This document shows, one piece after another, positions 7,944 through 17,341 of a DNA stretch of 64,000 nt. A model generated the notes under the pieces. The model was not told the origin of the DNA, did not search any database, and saw nothing but the letters and a program-made list of their open reading frames with translations. The stretch is from Nitrospirales bacterium (GTDB lineage Bacteria > Nitrospirota > Nitrospiria > Nitrospirales > UBA8639): assembly GCA_031315865.1 (NCBI GenBank), contig JALDRJ010000002.1, positions 3,710,742 to 3,774,741 on the forward strand. The letters run 5' to 3'. The number at the start of each line of letters is the position of its first letter. Within the stretch, counting starts at the first letter, position 1. A program made the translations under genes and the position numbers.

Positions 7944-10900
7944 ATGAAATCATCACATTCCTCAACCTCCAGTCCAAATCGCTTCATGCAAGCATTGCTG
8001 GCCTTGGAACCACGTCTCCTGTTTGATGGCGCAGCACTCGTCACTGCCGACACGATCGTCAACGACCAAGACGTTCAGGACCAGGCCGAGGCGTCTGAGC
8101 CCAAAGAATCCGGAGAGCATGAGGGAGGACATCACCCGGCATCTGATCCGCTACTCGAGTCCTTAATCGCCTTACCAGCCAGGACCGATCGACAAGAAAT
8201 CGTCTTCATCGATACCCGCGTGAATGATTACCAAACGCTCATCAAAAATATTGATCCGAATGCCGAAATCGTGCTTTTGGATCCGACACTCGATGGGATC
8301 TGGCAAATCACGGACGCACTACGCGATCGAGAGGGCGTCGATGCACTCCATATCGTGTCGCATGGTGAACAGGCTCACCTACAAGTAGGAACCAGTTCCT
8401 TAACCATCGACTCCATGAATGGGAACTATCACGAGGCCCTCGCGACCATCGGCCAGGCTCTATCGGAGGAGGCCGATTTACTCATCTATGGCTGTAGTTT
8501 TGGCGAAGGTGAAGTAGGTCAGGCCGCCGCTGTCAGATTAGCCGAACTGACCGGAGCGGATATCGCTGCCTCTAACGACCTCACCGGAAACGCAGAACTC
8601 GGCGGTGACTGGGACCTGGAAATTTCAACCGGCACGATTGAAACGACCGCAGTCATCGGTGAAGCCAGTCAAGCCGTATGGGAAGGCCTCCTTGCCACCT
8701 ATACCGTGACGAACACGAATGATTCAGGAGCTGGTTCGTTCCGGCAAGCTATTCTGGATGCCAATGCCAATGTGGGGACTGACACCATCGGGTTCAATAT
8801 TGCAGGCGCTGGTCCACATACCATCACGCCCACCTCGGTACTGCCCAACATCACCGACACCGTCATCATTGACGGAACGACAGAGCCGGACTTTGTGAGC
8901 ACACCAGTCATCGAATTGGATGGCAGTAGCGCAGGAGCCGTCGCTGGTCTGACCTTCGCCTCGGGCAGCGATGGCAGCACGATCCAAGGATTGGTGATTA
9001 ACCAATTTGAGGGGGCTGGGCTTGATCTCTCCAGCGACAATAATACGGTCCAAGGAAACTACATCGGCCTAGACGTGACCGGCACGGCGGATTTAGGAAA
9101 TGGCTTTGCCGGCATCCTCATCCAGAATGCCGCCACTGGCAACACCATCGGGGGAACAGACGCCGCCGCACGTAACGTGATCTCAGGGAACACCAATGGC
9201 ATCGTCATCCGGCATACCGGCACCTCGTCCAACACCATAGCCGGGAACTATATTGGCACAGATTTCAACGGTGACGCGGATGTAGGGAATACCTTCGACG
9301 GCGTCTTAATCCAAAATGGGGCCACGGGCAACACTATCGGAGGCACCACAGCGGCACATCGCAATATCCTGTCTGGAAACGATCGGGCAGGAATTCAGAT
9401 CACTGGTGAAACGACGGACGGCCACACCGTACAAAACAACTATGTCGGTGTGGCAGCGGATGGCACGACAGCTCTCGGAAATGCGAACTCTGGCATCTAT
9501 ATCGGCTTCGGCAGTGACGATAACATCATCGGCGGCATTGGGATGGGCAATGTAATCGGCGCCAGCGGGTTTGTCGGGCTGGAGCTAGACGGGGCAAGCT
9601 CCGGGCATATCATTCAAGGCAACTATATCGGGACTGATGCCACTGGCACGGTGAATCTCGGCAACCAGGAAAATGGCGTGCTGTTTGAAAACGGCGCATC
9701 CTCCAATCTCCTGGGCGGCGAAAACGCCGGGGAAAGCAATACCATCGCATTCAATGGCCAGGGTGGCAGCTTTACGGCTGGCATCGACGTATCGGATACC
9801 ACTTCCATCGGGAATGCCTTACTAGGCAATGTCCTCTACTCAAATGTCGGGATAGGCATTGATCTGAATAGTGGACCGCTTGGAGTCACACCCAATGACG
9901 CCGATGACGGGGACACTGGTGGCAATAATTTACAGAATTATCCGGTGCTCACGACCGTGAGTCTTAAAACCGCGAGTCAGGTTGTCATTGCGGGAACGTT
10001 CAATACGGACCTCTTGAGCCAAAATTACCGGATTGAGTTTTTTGCCAACACGACGGCTGATGGAAGCGGCCATGGCGAAGCCGAACGGTATCTTGGGTAT
10101 ACGACCGTGACAACCGATGGAGCAGGGAACGCCTCCTTCAACATCACGCTGTCGGCCTCTGTCGTCGCTGGTGAATCGGTGACGGCCACGGCTACCGTGG
10201 ACCTTGGCGGCGGAAGCTATGGTGACACGTCGGAATTGGCGCTCAACATGACCGCAACGAACAATGCCCCCGTGTTGACCCCGGCCAGCCCCACCCTCAC
10301 ATCCATTACGGAGGACGATACCAATAACAGCGGCGATTTGATTTCGGCCATCGTTACGACTGATATTACTGACGCCGACAGCGGGGCCGTCGAAGGCATC
10401 GCTATTACCAGCGTGAATGCCAGTAACGGCACCTGGCAATACAACACCGGCTCCGGCTGGACTGACGTCGGCACGGTCAGCAATGCCTCTGCGTTGTTGT
10501 TGCGCAGCACCGACTCCTTGCGCTTCGTACCCGATGGCCAAAACGCCGATGCCGCTTCGGTGACCTATCGCGCCTGGGATCAAACCAGCGGCGCCGCCGG
10601 CAGTAAAGTCGATGTCTCCACCAACGGCGGCACCACCGCCTATAGCAGTGCCACCGATACCGCCTCGCTCACCGTCACCGCCGTCAATGATGCCCCCGTG
10701 TTGACCCCGGCCAGCCCCACCCTCACATCCATTACGGAGGACGATACCAATAACAGCGGCGATTTGATTTCGGCCATCGTTACGACTGATATTACTGACG
10801 CCGACAGCGGGGCCGTCGAAGGCATCGCTATTACCAGCGTGAATGCCAGTAACGGCACCTGGCAATACAACACCGGCTCCGGCTGGACTGACGTCGGCAC

Positions 10901-13760
10901 GGTCAGCAATGCCTCTGCGTTGTTGTTGCGCAGCACCGACTCCTTGCGCTTCGTACCCGATGGCCAAAACGCCGATGCCGCTTCGGTGACCTATCGCGCC
11001 TGGGATCAAACCAGCGGCGCCGCCGGCAGTAAAGTCGATGTCTCCACCAACGGCGGCACCACCGCCTATAGCAGTGCCACCGATACCGCCTCGCTCACCG
11101 TCACCGCCGTCAATGATGCCCCCGTGTTGACCCCGGCCAGCCCCACCCTCACATCCATTACGGAGGACGATACCAATAACAGCGGCGATTTGATTTCGGC
11201 CATCGTTACGACTGATATTACTGACGCCGACAGCGGGGCCGTCGAAGGCATCGCTATTACCAGCGTGAATGCCAGTAACGGCACCTGGCAATACAACACC
11301 GGCTCCGGCTGGACTGACGTCGGCACGGTCAGCAATGCCTCTGCGTTGTTGTTGCGCAGCACCGACTCCTTGCGCTTCGTACCCGATGGCCAAAACGCCG
11401 ATGCCGCTTCGGTGACCTATCGCGCCTGGGATCAAACCAGCGGCGCCGCCGGCAGTAAAGTCGATGTCTCCACCAACGGCGGCACCACCGCCTATAGCAG
11501 TGCCACCGATACCGCCTCGCTCACCGTCACCGCCGTCAATGATGCCCCCGTGTTGACCCCGGCCAGCCCCACCCTCACATCCATTACGGAGGACGATACC
11601 AATAACAGCGGCGATTTGATTTCGGCCATCGTTACGACTGATATTACTGACGCCGACAGCGGGGCCGTCGAAGGCATCGCTATTACCAGCGTGAATGCCA
11701 GTAACGGCACCTGGCAATACAACACCGGCTCCGGCTGGACTGACGTCGGCACGGTCAGCAATGCCTCTGCGTTGTTGTTGCGCAGCACCGACTCCTTGCG
11801 CTTCGTACCCGATGGCCAAAACGCCGATGCCGCTTCGGTGACCTATCGCGCCTGGGATCAAACCAGCGGCGCCGCCGGCAGTAAAGTCGATGTCTCCACC
11901 AACGGCGGCACCACCGCCTATAGCAGTGCCACCGATACCGCCTCGCTCACCGTCACCGCCGTCAATGATGCCCCCGTGTTGACCCCGGCCAGCCCCACCC
12001 TCACATCCATTACGGAGGACGATACCAATAACAGCGGCGATTTGATTTCGGCCATCGTTACGACTGATATTACTGACGCCGACAGCGGGGCCGTCGAAGG
12101 CATCGCTATTACCAGCGTGAATGCCAGTAACGGCACCTGGCAATACAACACCGGCTCCGGCTGGACTGACGTCGGCACGGTCAGCAATGCCTCTGCGTTG
12201 TTGTTGCGCAGCACCGACTCCTTGCGCTTCGTACCCGATGGCCAAAACGCCGATGCCGCTTCGGTGACCTATCGCGCCTGGGATCAAACCAGCGGCGCCG
12301 CCGGCAGTAAAGTCGATGTCTCCACCAACGGCGGCACCACCGCCTATAGCAGTGCCACCGATACCGCCTCGCTCACCGTCACCGCCGTCAATGATGCCCC
12401 AACGATTACCAGTGATGGCGGTGGAACCACCGCGAATGTCAATATGGTTGAAGGGAACACAGCCGTCACGACCGTCACGGCCAGCGATGTTGATGTCCCA
12501 GTCGACGCACTGACCTACAGCTTGGTCGGTGGAGCGGACCAAGGCCTGTTTAACATCGACGCCAATAGTGGAGCATTGGCCTTCAACACTGCGCCGGCCT
12601 TTGCGATTCCAGCAGATGTGGACATGAACAACATCTACGTCGTTCAAGTCCAGGTCAGTGACGGAAACGGCGGCACCAACATTCAAACGATCAACGCCAC
12701 CGTGACCGCGGCGAATACGTCTCCAACAATCACGAGTAACGGAGGCGGGCCGACAGCCGGCATAAATATAATCGAGGGACTCACAGGCATTACGACCGTG
12801 ACCGCTACAGACAATGATACAGGAGATATTCTGACCTATGGACTGGTGGGGGGGGCCGACGCCAGTCGTTTCAGCATCAATAGCAGTACCGGAGTCCTGA
12901 CATTCAACACGGCGCCTGATTTCGAAAATCCTGTTGATGCCAATCGGGATAATGTGTACGAAGTCCAGATTCAAGTCAGCGATGGAAACGGCGGATTTGA
13001 TTCTCAAACCTTGAATGTGACCGTAACCAATATCGTGGAGGCCCCCGCTCCTATTCTCGACCCATTCCCTTCCCCTGAACCGTCAACGGATCCCACCCCG
13101 GAAACAGATTCTGCCTCCGTCTCTGAAGAACGTACGGAAGACACCGACGAGGCAACGACTGCCCCTGCCGGAGACCAGAATCCGGGAACACCAAATCCTG
13201 TCGCACCAGCCTTCCTGGAAGAGCGGGATCAAACGAACGATCGGTTCAATCGTCACTCGGCTTCGCATTCTCACCCTGCTCACCCCCCTCAACAGCAGTT
13301 AGATGTAATGCATGTTTTGAGACCTACCGACTTTCTTCCCACGAACATATGGAATTCAGACAACATGTCGTCCGCCCCAATGCGATCACTGGATATTGGA
13401 GGAATCGCCCCTACTGTTCCGATGGATCTCCATCTCCAGCTCGACGCTCTGGCTCAACAGTTACAAAGCACGCTCCACCATACAAATGACCAATCCGACC
13501 TCGCATCCGGTCTGGCCAGCGGCGCTGGCATGACACTCTCGGCCGGGTATATCGCCTGGTTTTTACGAGGCTCTTCCTTTTTGACGAGTCTCTTGGCCTC
13601 TGTCCCCGCTTGGGGAAACTTCGACCCGCTGCCTGTTTTGTCGGGCGGCTATACCGCGCGCAAGATTCACGAACAGCAAAACCAATCTCAAGCCGACAAA
13701 GAAAACCAAGAATTTCAAGGCATTGGTGAGATTTTTCAAGACGTAAAAAAAGACCCGTAA
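7944..13760 (+). CDS. Giant LEPR-XLL surface protein: DUF4347, beta-helix, tandem repeats, cadherin-like domains
   Basis: A 1938-residue exported or surface protein (2015 if the ATG at 7713 is used). In order: the LEPR-XLL sorting-type motif LEPRLLFDGA at 21-30; an acidic linker; DUF4347 at about 85-250 with His140 (VSHG) and Cys184 (YGCSFG); a beta-helix region of NTI/GNYIG-type rungs at about 250-640; five 142-residue Ig/cadherin-like repeats from about 775 to 1484; two cadherin-like domains ending VSDGNGG; a Pro/Thr/Glu-rich stretch; and a C-terminal hydrophobic motif (AGYIAWFLRGSSFL ... AWGNFDPLPVL) with a charged Gln/Lys tail. It has no classical signal peptide. The preceding TolC/HlyD/HlyD/M50 genes are the likely export route. 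It is probably an adhesin or matrix protein. ATG 7944 is chosen because family proteins start close to LEPR. Confidence 0.88.
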   Translation: MKSSHSSTSSPNRFMQALLALEPRLLFDGAALVTADTIVNDQDVQDQAEASEPKESGEHEGGHHPASDPLLESLIALPARTDRQEIVFIDTRVNDYQTLIKNIDPNAEIVLLDPTLDGIWQITDALRDREGVDALHIVSHGEQAHLQVGTSSLTIDSMNGNYHEALATIGQALSEEADLLIYGCSFGEGEVGQAAAVRLAELTGADIAASNDLTGNAELGGDWDLEISTGTIETTAVIGEASQAVWEGLLATYTVTNTNDSGAGSFRQAILDANANVGTDTIGFNIAGAGPHTITPTSVLPNITDTVIIDGTTEPDFVSTPVIELDGSSAGAVAGLTFASGSDGSTIQGLVINQFEGAGLDLSSDNNTVQGNYIGLDVTGTADLGNGFAGILIQNAATGNTIGGTDAAARNVISGNTNGIVIRHTGTSSNTIAGNYIGTDFNGDADVGNTFDGVLIQNGATGNTIGGTTAAHRNILSGNDRAGIQITGETTDGHTVQNNYVGVAADGTTALGNANSGIYIGFGSDDNIIGGIGMGNVIGASGFVGLELDGASSGHIIQGNYIGTDATGTVNLGNQENGVLFENGASSNLLGGENAGESNTIAFNGQGGSFTAGIDVSDTTSIGNALLGNVLYSNVGIGIDLNSGPLGVTPNDADDGDTGGNNLQNYPVLTTVSLKTASQVVIAGTFNTDLLSQNYRIEFFANTTADGSGHGEAERYLGYTTVTTDGAGNASFNITLSASVVAGESVTATATVDLGGGSYGDTSELALNMTATNNAPVLTPASPTLTSITEDDTNNSGDLISAIVTTDITDADSGAVEGIAITSVNASNGTWQYNTGSGWTDVGTVSNASALLLRSTDSLRFVPDGQNADAASVTYRAWDQTSGAAGSKVDVSTNGGTTAYSSATDTASLTVTAVNDAPVLTPASPTLTSITEDDTNNSGDLISAIVTTDITDADSGAVEGIAITSVNASNGTWQYNTGSGWTDVGTVSNASALLLRSTDSLRFVPDGQNADAASVTYRAWDQTSGAAGSKVDVSTNGGTTAYSSATDTASLTVTAVNDAPVLTPASPTLTSITEDDTNNSGDLISAIVTTDITDADSGAVEGIAITSVNASNGTWQYNTGSGWTDVGTVSNASALLLRSTDSLRFVPDGQNADAASVTYRAWDQTSGAAGSKVDVSTNGGTTAYSSATDTASLTVTAVNDAPVLTPASPTLTSITEDDTNNSGDLISAIVTTDITDADSGAVEGIAITSVNASNGTWQYNTGSGWTDVGTVSNASALLLRSTDSLRFVPDGQNADAASVTYRAWDQTSGAAGSKVDVSTNGGTTAYSSATDTASLTVTAVNDAPVLTPASPTLTSITEDDTNNSGDLISAIVTTDITDADSGAVEGIAITSVNASNGTWQYNTGSGWTDVGTVSNASALLLRSTDSLRFVPDGQNADAASVTYRAWDQTSGAAGSKVDVSTNGGTTAYSSATDTASLTVTAVNDAPTITSDGGGTTANVNMVEGNTAVTTVTASDVDVPVDALTYSLVGGADQGLFNIDANSGALAFNTAPAFAIPADVDMNNIYVVQVQVSDGNGGTNIQTINATVTAANTSPTITSNGGGPTAGINIIEGLTGITTVTATDNDTGDILTYGLVGGADASRFSINSSTGVLTFNTAPDFENPVDANRDNVYEVQIQVSDGNGGFDSQTLNVTVTNIVEAPAPILDPFPSPEPSTDPTPETDSASVSEERTEDTDEATTAPAGDQNPGTPNPVAPAFLEERDQTNDRFNRHSASHSHPAHPPQQQLDVMHVLRPTDFLPTNIWNSDNMSSAPMRSLDIGGIAPTVPMDLHLQLDALAQQLQSTLHHTNDQSDLASGLASGAGMTLSAGYIAWFLRGSSFLTSLLASVPAWGNFDPLPVLSGGYTARKIHEQQNQSQADKENQEFQGIGEIFQDVKKDP
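10265..12394 (+). repeat. Five tandem 426-bp repeats inside the giant protein gene
   Basis: Units start at 10265, 10691, 11117, 11543 and 11969, each 426 bp (142 codons). They look identical in the bases I compared, and the encoded protein is the same in the coding and antisense frames across units. Each unit encodes an Ig/cadherin-like module from APVLTPASPTLTSITEDD to SLTVTAVND. The sequence diverges at once on both sides. Such uniformity points to recent amplification or gene conversion. The copy number could vary between strains and is hard to assemble from short reads. Confidence 0.95.
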
Positions 13761-13789
13761 TCCTCCCATCATTCGGACTCTGATCTAGT

Positions 13790-15331
13790 ATGCGACTGCC
13801 TCCACTCATTGCCATCAGTATTGGCTTGGTTTCCTTAACCGTCACGACGATGCTGCTGGGCAATACCGTATTTTCCGTGGCGCCGGACGAGCGCCAACAA
13901 CTCTTCGCCTACCGCCAAACACTCTCGGAGTCCCTCGCCGTTCAATACACAGCGCTCGCCAGTCAAGATGAGTTTGAGACCATTGAATTTGCCATGAATC
14001 AACTCGTCGCCCGCACCGACGATATCGTGTCGGCGGCCTTAGTTTCCATCAATGGAGCTACGCTGGCGGCCACAACAGCGCACCACCAAGCCTGGTCTCC
14101 ACAAAAAAAAGACGAATCAACATTGGAGCATATGCAAGTCCCTATTTTCCAAGGATTGGCGAAGTGGGGAGTACTTCAGATTCGGTTTCGATCCAAACAC
14201 GAGTATGGACTCCTGGCATGGGTCTCGACGCGATGGATTGGTTATCTGACGTTCGTCGCCATACTTGGCTTCTTGGCCTACTGGCTCTTCATGAAACGCA
14301 CATTGCGGCACCTTGACCCATCCTCCGTGATTCCGAAACGTGTGAAGGCCGCATTGGACAATCTCGAGGAAGGCGTGGTGATCCTTGACAACCAAGATCG
14401 CATTCTCCTCACCAATACGGCATTCGTTCGGCAATCAGGAAAACAGATGTCTAATTTGCTGGGAATCAAATTGACCGAATTGCCATGGCTGATCAGCAAA
14501 GACCAGATGATGGAAGAACATTCCTGGGTGACCGCCCGACAGGAGAATTGCCCACAAACAGGATTTCCCGGCTTGCTGGCTCATGCTGAAAAGGAGGAAG
14601 TCAGAAAATTTCTGATCAACAGTTCGCCAATCACTGATGATCATGGACAGGTCACCGGCGTGCTCGTCTCCTTCAATGATGTCACCGAATTGGATGAAGC
14701 CAACGCTCAGCTCATGGACGCGCTCAAAGATTTGCACGAGAGCCGTACTGAAATCATCAAGAAAAACGAGGAACTCGAACATTTGGCGACTCGCGATCCC
14801 TTGACAGGATGCTGGAACCGCCGGGCATTTTTCGAACGATTGGAGAAAACCTACGTCAACGCGAAGCACAACGATCTGTCCCTCAGTTGTATCATGACGG
14901 ATATCGATCATTTCAAATCCTTTAACGACCGGTATGGTCATGCTCTCGGAGATCAAGTAATACAGGTGTTCGTCAAAACACTGATTGAATGTCTCAGACC
15001 ATCGGACATCATCGGGCGGTACGGAGGGGAAGAATTTTGCGTGATTTTACCCAACACCGATCTCACAGGAGCTCAGGAAATCGCTGAACGCATGCGCCGC
15101 AGGGTTGAGACTGAAAGTGGCACAAAAATCCGGACTACGTCTCAGCTTTCGATTACGTCGAGTTTTGGCGTCGCGACGATCGGACCGGCGATGATTGATC
15201 CATTGGAACTGCTTGATATGGCGGATAAAGCCCTGTATGAAGCCAAAGAGGGCGGGCGGAATCAGGTTGGGTTCTGGGACACTCAGATGAACGAACCGAA
15301 ACTGAACTCGGCAGCCGTATTCACACGGTAA
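13790..15331 (+). CDS. Membrane diguanylate cyclase (periplasmic sensor-PAS-GGDEF)
   Basis: A 513-residue enzyme predicted to make c-di-GMP from two GTP. An N-terminal signal-anchor helix (near 1-25), a periplasmic sensor of about 120 residues and a second membrane helix (WIGYLTFVAILGFLAYWLF) precede a PAS-like domain (ALDNLEEGVVILDNQDRILL), a short coiled coil and a GGDEF domain. The active site is RYGGEEF with GGEEF at 412-416, DxD-type metal residues occur in DIDHFKSF, and an inhibitory RxxD I-site (RPSD, 403-406) lies exactly five residues before GGEEF. It is therefore probably active and product-inhibited. It begins 29 bases after the giant protein gene in the same direction, which suggests one transcript and a role in adhesion or biofilm control. 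Confidence 0.92.
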   Translation: MRLPPLIAISIGLVSLTVTTMLLGNTVFSVAPDERQQLFAYRQTLSESLAVQYTALASQDEFETIEFAMNQLVARTDDIVSAALVSINGATLAATTAHHQAWSPQKKDESTLEHMQVPIFQGLAKWGVLQIRFRSKHEYGLLAWVSTRWIGYLTFVAILGFLAYWLFMKRTLRHLDPSSVIPKRVKAALDNLEEGVVILDNQDRILLTNTAFVRQSGKQMSNLLGIKLTELPWLISKDQMMEEHSWVTARQENCPQTGFPGLLAHAEKEEVRKFLINSSPITDDHGQVTGVLVSFNDVTELDEANAQLMDALKDLHESRTEIIKKNEELEHLATRDPLTGCWNRRAFFERLEKTYVNAKHNDLSLSCIMTDIDHFKSFNDRYGHALGDQVIQVFVKTLIECLRPSDIIGRYGGEEFCVILPNTDLTGAQEIAERMRRRVETESGTKIRTTSQLSITSSFGVATIGPAMIDPLELLDMADKALYEAKEGGRNQVGFWDTQMNEPKLNSAAVFTR

Positions 15332-15339
15332 GGGGATGC

Positions 15340-16197
15340 TTACGCAGCATGGTCCATAGCGGGCGCGATCATTTCGAGCGTGAGATTGAGCCCTTCCTGC
15401 ACAAAGGCCATGAACCGATCAAGATCCTCATCCGTTAACTCTCGCAGCTCGGCCGGCTCGAGAGACACATATGACATCCAATGCTCCCTCGGGATTTCAA
15501 GTAGCTGACATTCTTCGACGACTCCTGCGACGTGTAATATCCCAAGTTCGAGCGTGATTGCGGGGGCCGTATTCAGGTCTAAGTGATAGCGAGTCGAGTC
15601 TTGATAATTCAGTGGAAGGTTCCACATCTCTAGCAAGCGCGCACCGACTTCTCCCGCATGAAACCCGAGAAGCTTGGTCTCAAGCGTTGTCCGCGTCGTT
15701 CGTTCTTCCTTTCCCTGCTTGAGTACCTGTTGAGCCAGGTCAGGAATTTTTTGAAACATCACGAGGTGGCCGATGTCACTTAAGAGGCCTCCCACGAAAA
15801 GACGTTCACTATCGATGACATGATAGGTTTGCGCAATCACGCGAGCCAGGAGGCCTCGCTCGACGCTATTGCGCCAGAATGTTTTCATATCCATCGTTGT
15901 CGATGAGATTCTTGAAAAGGTCGTCGCCACGGCGGTCGCCAGAACGAGATCGTGCAGCGGTTGCATGCCTAAAATGCTGGCCGCACGAGAGACCGTTTCT
16001 ATCCGTTCAGACAGCCCATAAAAAGGGCTGTTGACTAACTTCAAAACCCGTGCGGTCATGGCCACATCCAGAGAGAGCGCTCTGGCAAGATCCAACATCG
16101 ACGCCTTCGGATCTTCAACGACCTCCCGTACTCTGAGATAGACATCAGGCATCGATGGCAAGTCATCGCAATGTTGAATGAGTTCTTCGATCGTCAT
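15340..16197 (-). CDS. HDOD domain protein
   Basis: A 285-residue cytoplasmic protein with the HDOD fold, a catalytically inactive relative of HD phosphohydrolases often tied to signalling and the cell cycle. Typical features are LPSMPDVYLRVREVVEDP near residue 13, LARALSLDVAMTARVLKLVNSPFYGL, the RAASILGM segment and NSVERGLLARVIAQ. No GGDEF, EAL or receiver domain is attached, so it probably acts through protein partners. AAGGG about eight bases upstream of the ATG supports the start. It faces the diguanylate cyclase gene tail to tail, eight bases apart. The length is usual for stand-alone HDOD proteins. Confidence 0.88.
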   Translation of the reverse strand: MTIEELIQHCDDLPSMPDVYLRVREVVEDPKASMLDLARALSLDVAMTARVLKLVNSPFYGLSERIETVSRAASILGMQPLHDLVLATAVATTFSRISSTTMDMKTFWRNSVERGLLARVIAQTYHVIDSERLFVGGLLSDIGHLVMFQKIPDLAQQVLKQGKEERTTRTTLETKLLGFHAGEVGARLLEMWNLPLNYQDSTRYHLDLNTAPAITLELGILHVAGVVEECQLLEIPREHWMSYVSLEPAELRELTDEDLDRFMAFVQEGLNLTLEMIAPAMDHAA

Positions 16198-16373
16198 GCT
16201 TTTCCCTTCAAGTCAGGAAGGATAAATGTTTTACATTTTTCCTGGTTTTTCTGATCAATTGATCGGCAATCGAGGTGGATCTCTTAAGATTGAAAAGAGA
16301 ATCAGGCTCAGGCATGAAGAGGAAGACGAGAAAAGGCTCGAAAAATACGAACCACGAACGATGAGAGACGCCT

Positions 16374-17228
16374 CTAGCTGGTGGTATCGGCTCGCCTCAA
16401 AGCGCGCATGAGAATGGGGTCGTTCATGGCGACCTCACTCAAGGCATCCATGATGTGACCCCCTTTAGTCTTGACGAGTGCCTTGGCTTTCGAATATTGG
16501 CGCGCATTAAACCGCGCGACTGACGGTTGGCCATTGACGATTTGGCAGGCCAATACTCCGCCCGTCTTTAACTCGCAGGTTCCACCGTGATCCAGTAGGT
16601 GACGCGCTTCTTGTTGAGAGACACTATGAAATCGGGCAAAATCTTCGAGACCGCTCGTTTCCACGAGTTTCCCATCGGGCATGACGCATTTTCGTTTAAA
16701 ATGCGGAGACCAGTCCTTCCGGAAATCGATATATTTGACGTCTCCGCCCCTCGCTACAGCTAGTTCCAACTTGGCGTAATCCAGGCCTAAGTTTTTTTGC
16801 TGCAAGCGTTCCTTTAATTCCTGTGGGAGCGTGCGGAAAAACACCCGGGAAGCCGCCTCTTCCATGGACAGTCCCCAACTTGTTCGTAACTGTTCTGTTT
16901 CCGCGTACTGTTCAACGTCCAATACCCAAGTTTGTTTGGGGGCTGCTCCCGAAGGATCCACCTTGCAGACGAACAATCCTTTTGTCACCAGGGAACCAGA
17001 CTGTGGATACTCGTACAACCCACCCTCCAGCAAGAGTCGGCTGACGGTTTCCAGGGGAATGTCATAACTCTCAGACAAGACCTTGGCATGACTCCCAAGG
17101 TCTTCTGCCTCGGTCATGGCACAAACCATGACATTCCCTGGGGGATCATGATCGGTGTAGTTCTCAAGAATGTTATACAGAACTGGTAATTTTTCTTTTT
17201 TAAGTGGCCGTTTTTTTACCTTAAACAT
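16374..17228 (-). CDS. Hypothetical protein with an internal duplication
   Basis: I do not recognise this 284-residue protein. It is soluble and fairly charged, begins with a basic tail (MFKVKKRPLKKEK), and has no signal or membrane segment. Two segments resemble each other: residues about 49-108 (ESYDIPLETVSRLLLEGG, then GLFVCKV and DVEQY) and about 197-245 (FHSVSQQEARHLLDHGG, then GGVLACQI and NARQY). Each has a helix ending LLxxGG followed by strands with a conserved Cys and a final QY. A third, weaker helix (SWGLSMEEAASRVFF) lies between. AGGAGATG upstream of the ATG is a strong ribosome binding site. It is divergent from pyrE. A regulatory or scaffold role is possible but unsupported. 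Confidence 0.75.
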   Translation of the reverse strand: MFKVKKRPLKKEKLPVLYNILENYTDHDPPGNVMVCAMTEAEDLGSHAKVLSESYDIPLETVSRLLLEGGLYEYPQSGSLVTKGLFVCKVDPSGAAPKQTWVLDVEQYAETEQLRTSWGLSMEEAASRVFFRTLPQELKERLQQKNLGLDYAKLELAVARGGDVKYIDFRKDWSPHFKRKCVMPDGKLVETSGLEDFARFHSVSQQEARHLLDHGGTCELKTGGVLACQIVNGQPSVARFNARQYSKAKALVKTKGGHIMDALSEVAMNDPILMRALRRADTTS

Positions 17229-17341
17229 TCCGGTTCATCTCCTTACTGCTCTCGAGCCCGTCACGGTATTTGCATTTATCCAGTACCCAATGGTAGAAGG
17301 TGGCCCCCTTGGCTCATCCTAACACGCGAAAGGTGTTCTCC

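Noticed and set aside
9930..13007. A 1025-codon open frame on the minus strand across the repeats
   Set aside because: It is the antisense shadow of the five identical repeats; its protein is a low-complexity Gly/Ile/Ala repeat, and the + strand frame has clear domains.
16226..16411. Small + strand open frame
   Set aside because: Charged random-looking peptide overlapping the end of the opposite-strand gene; no supporting signal.
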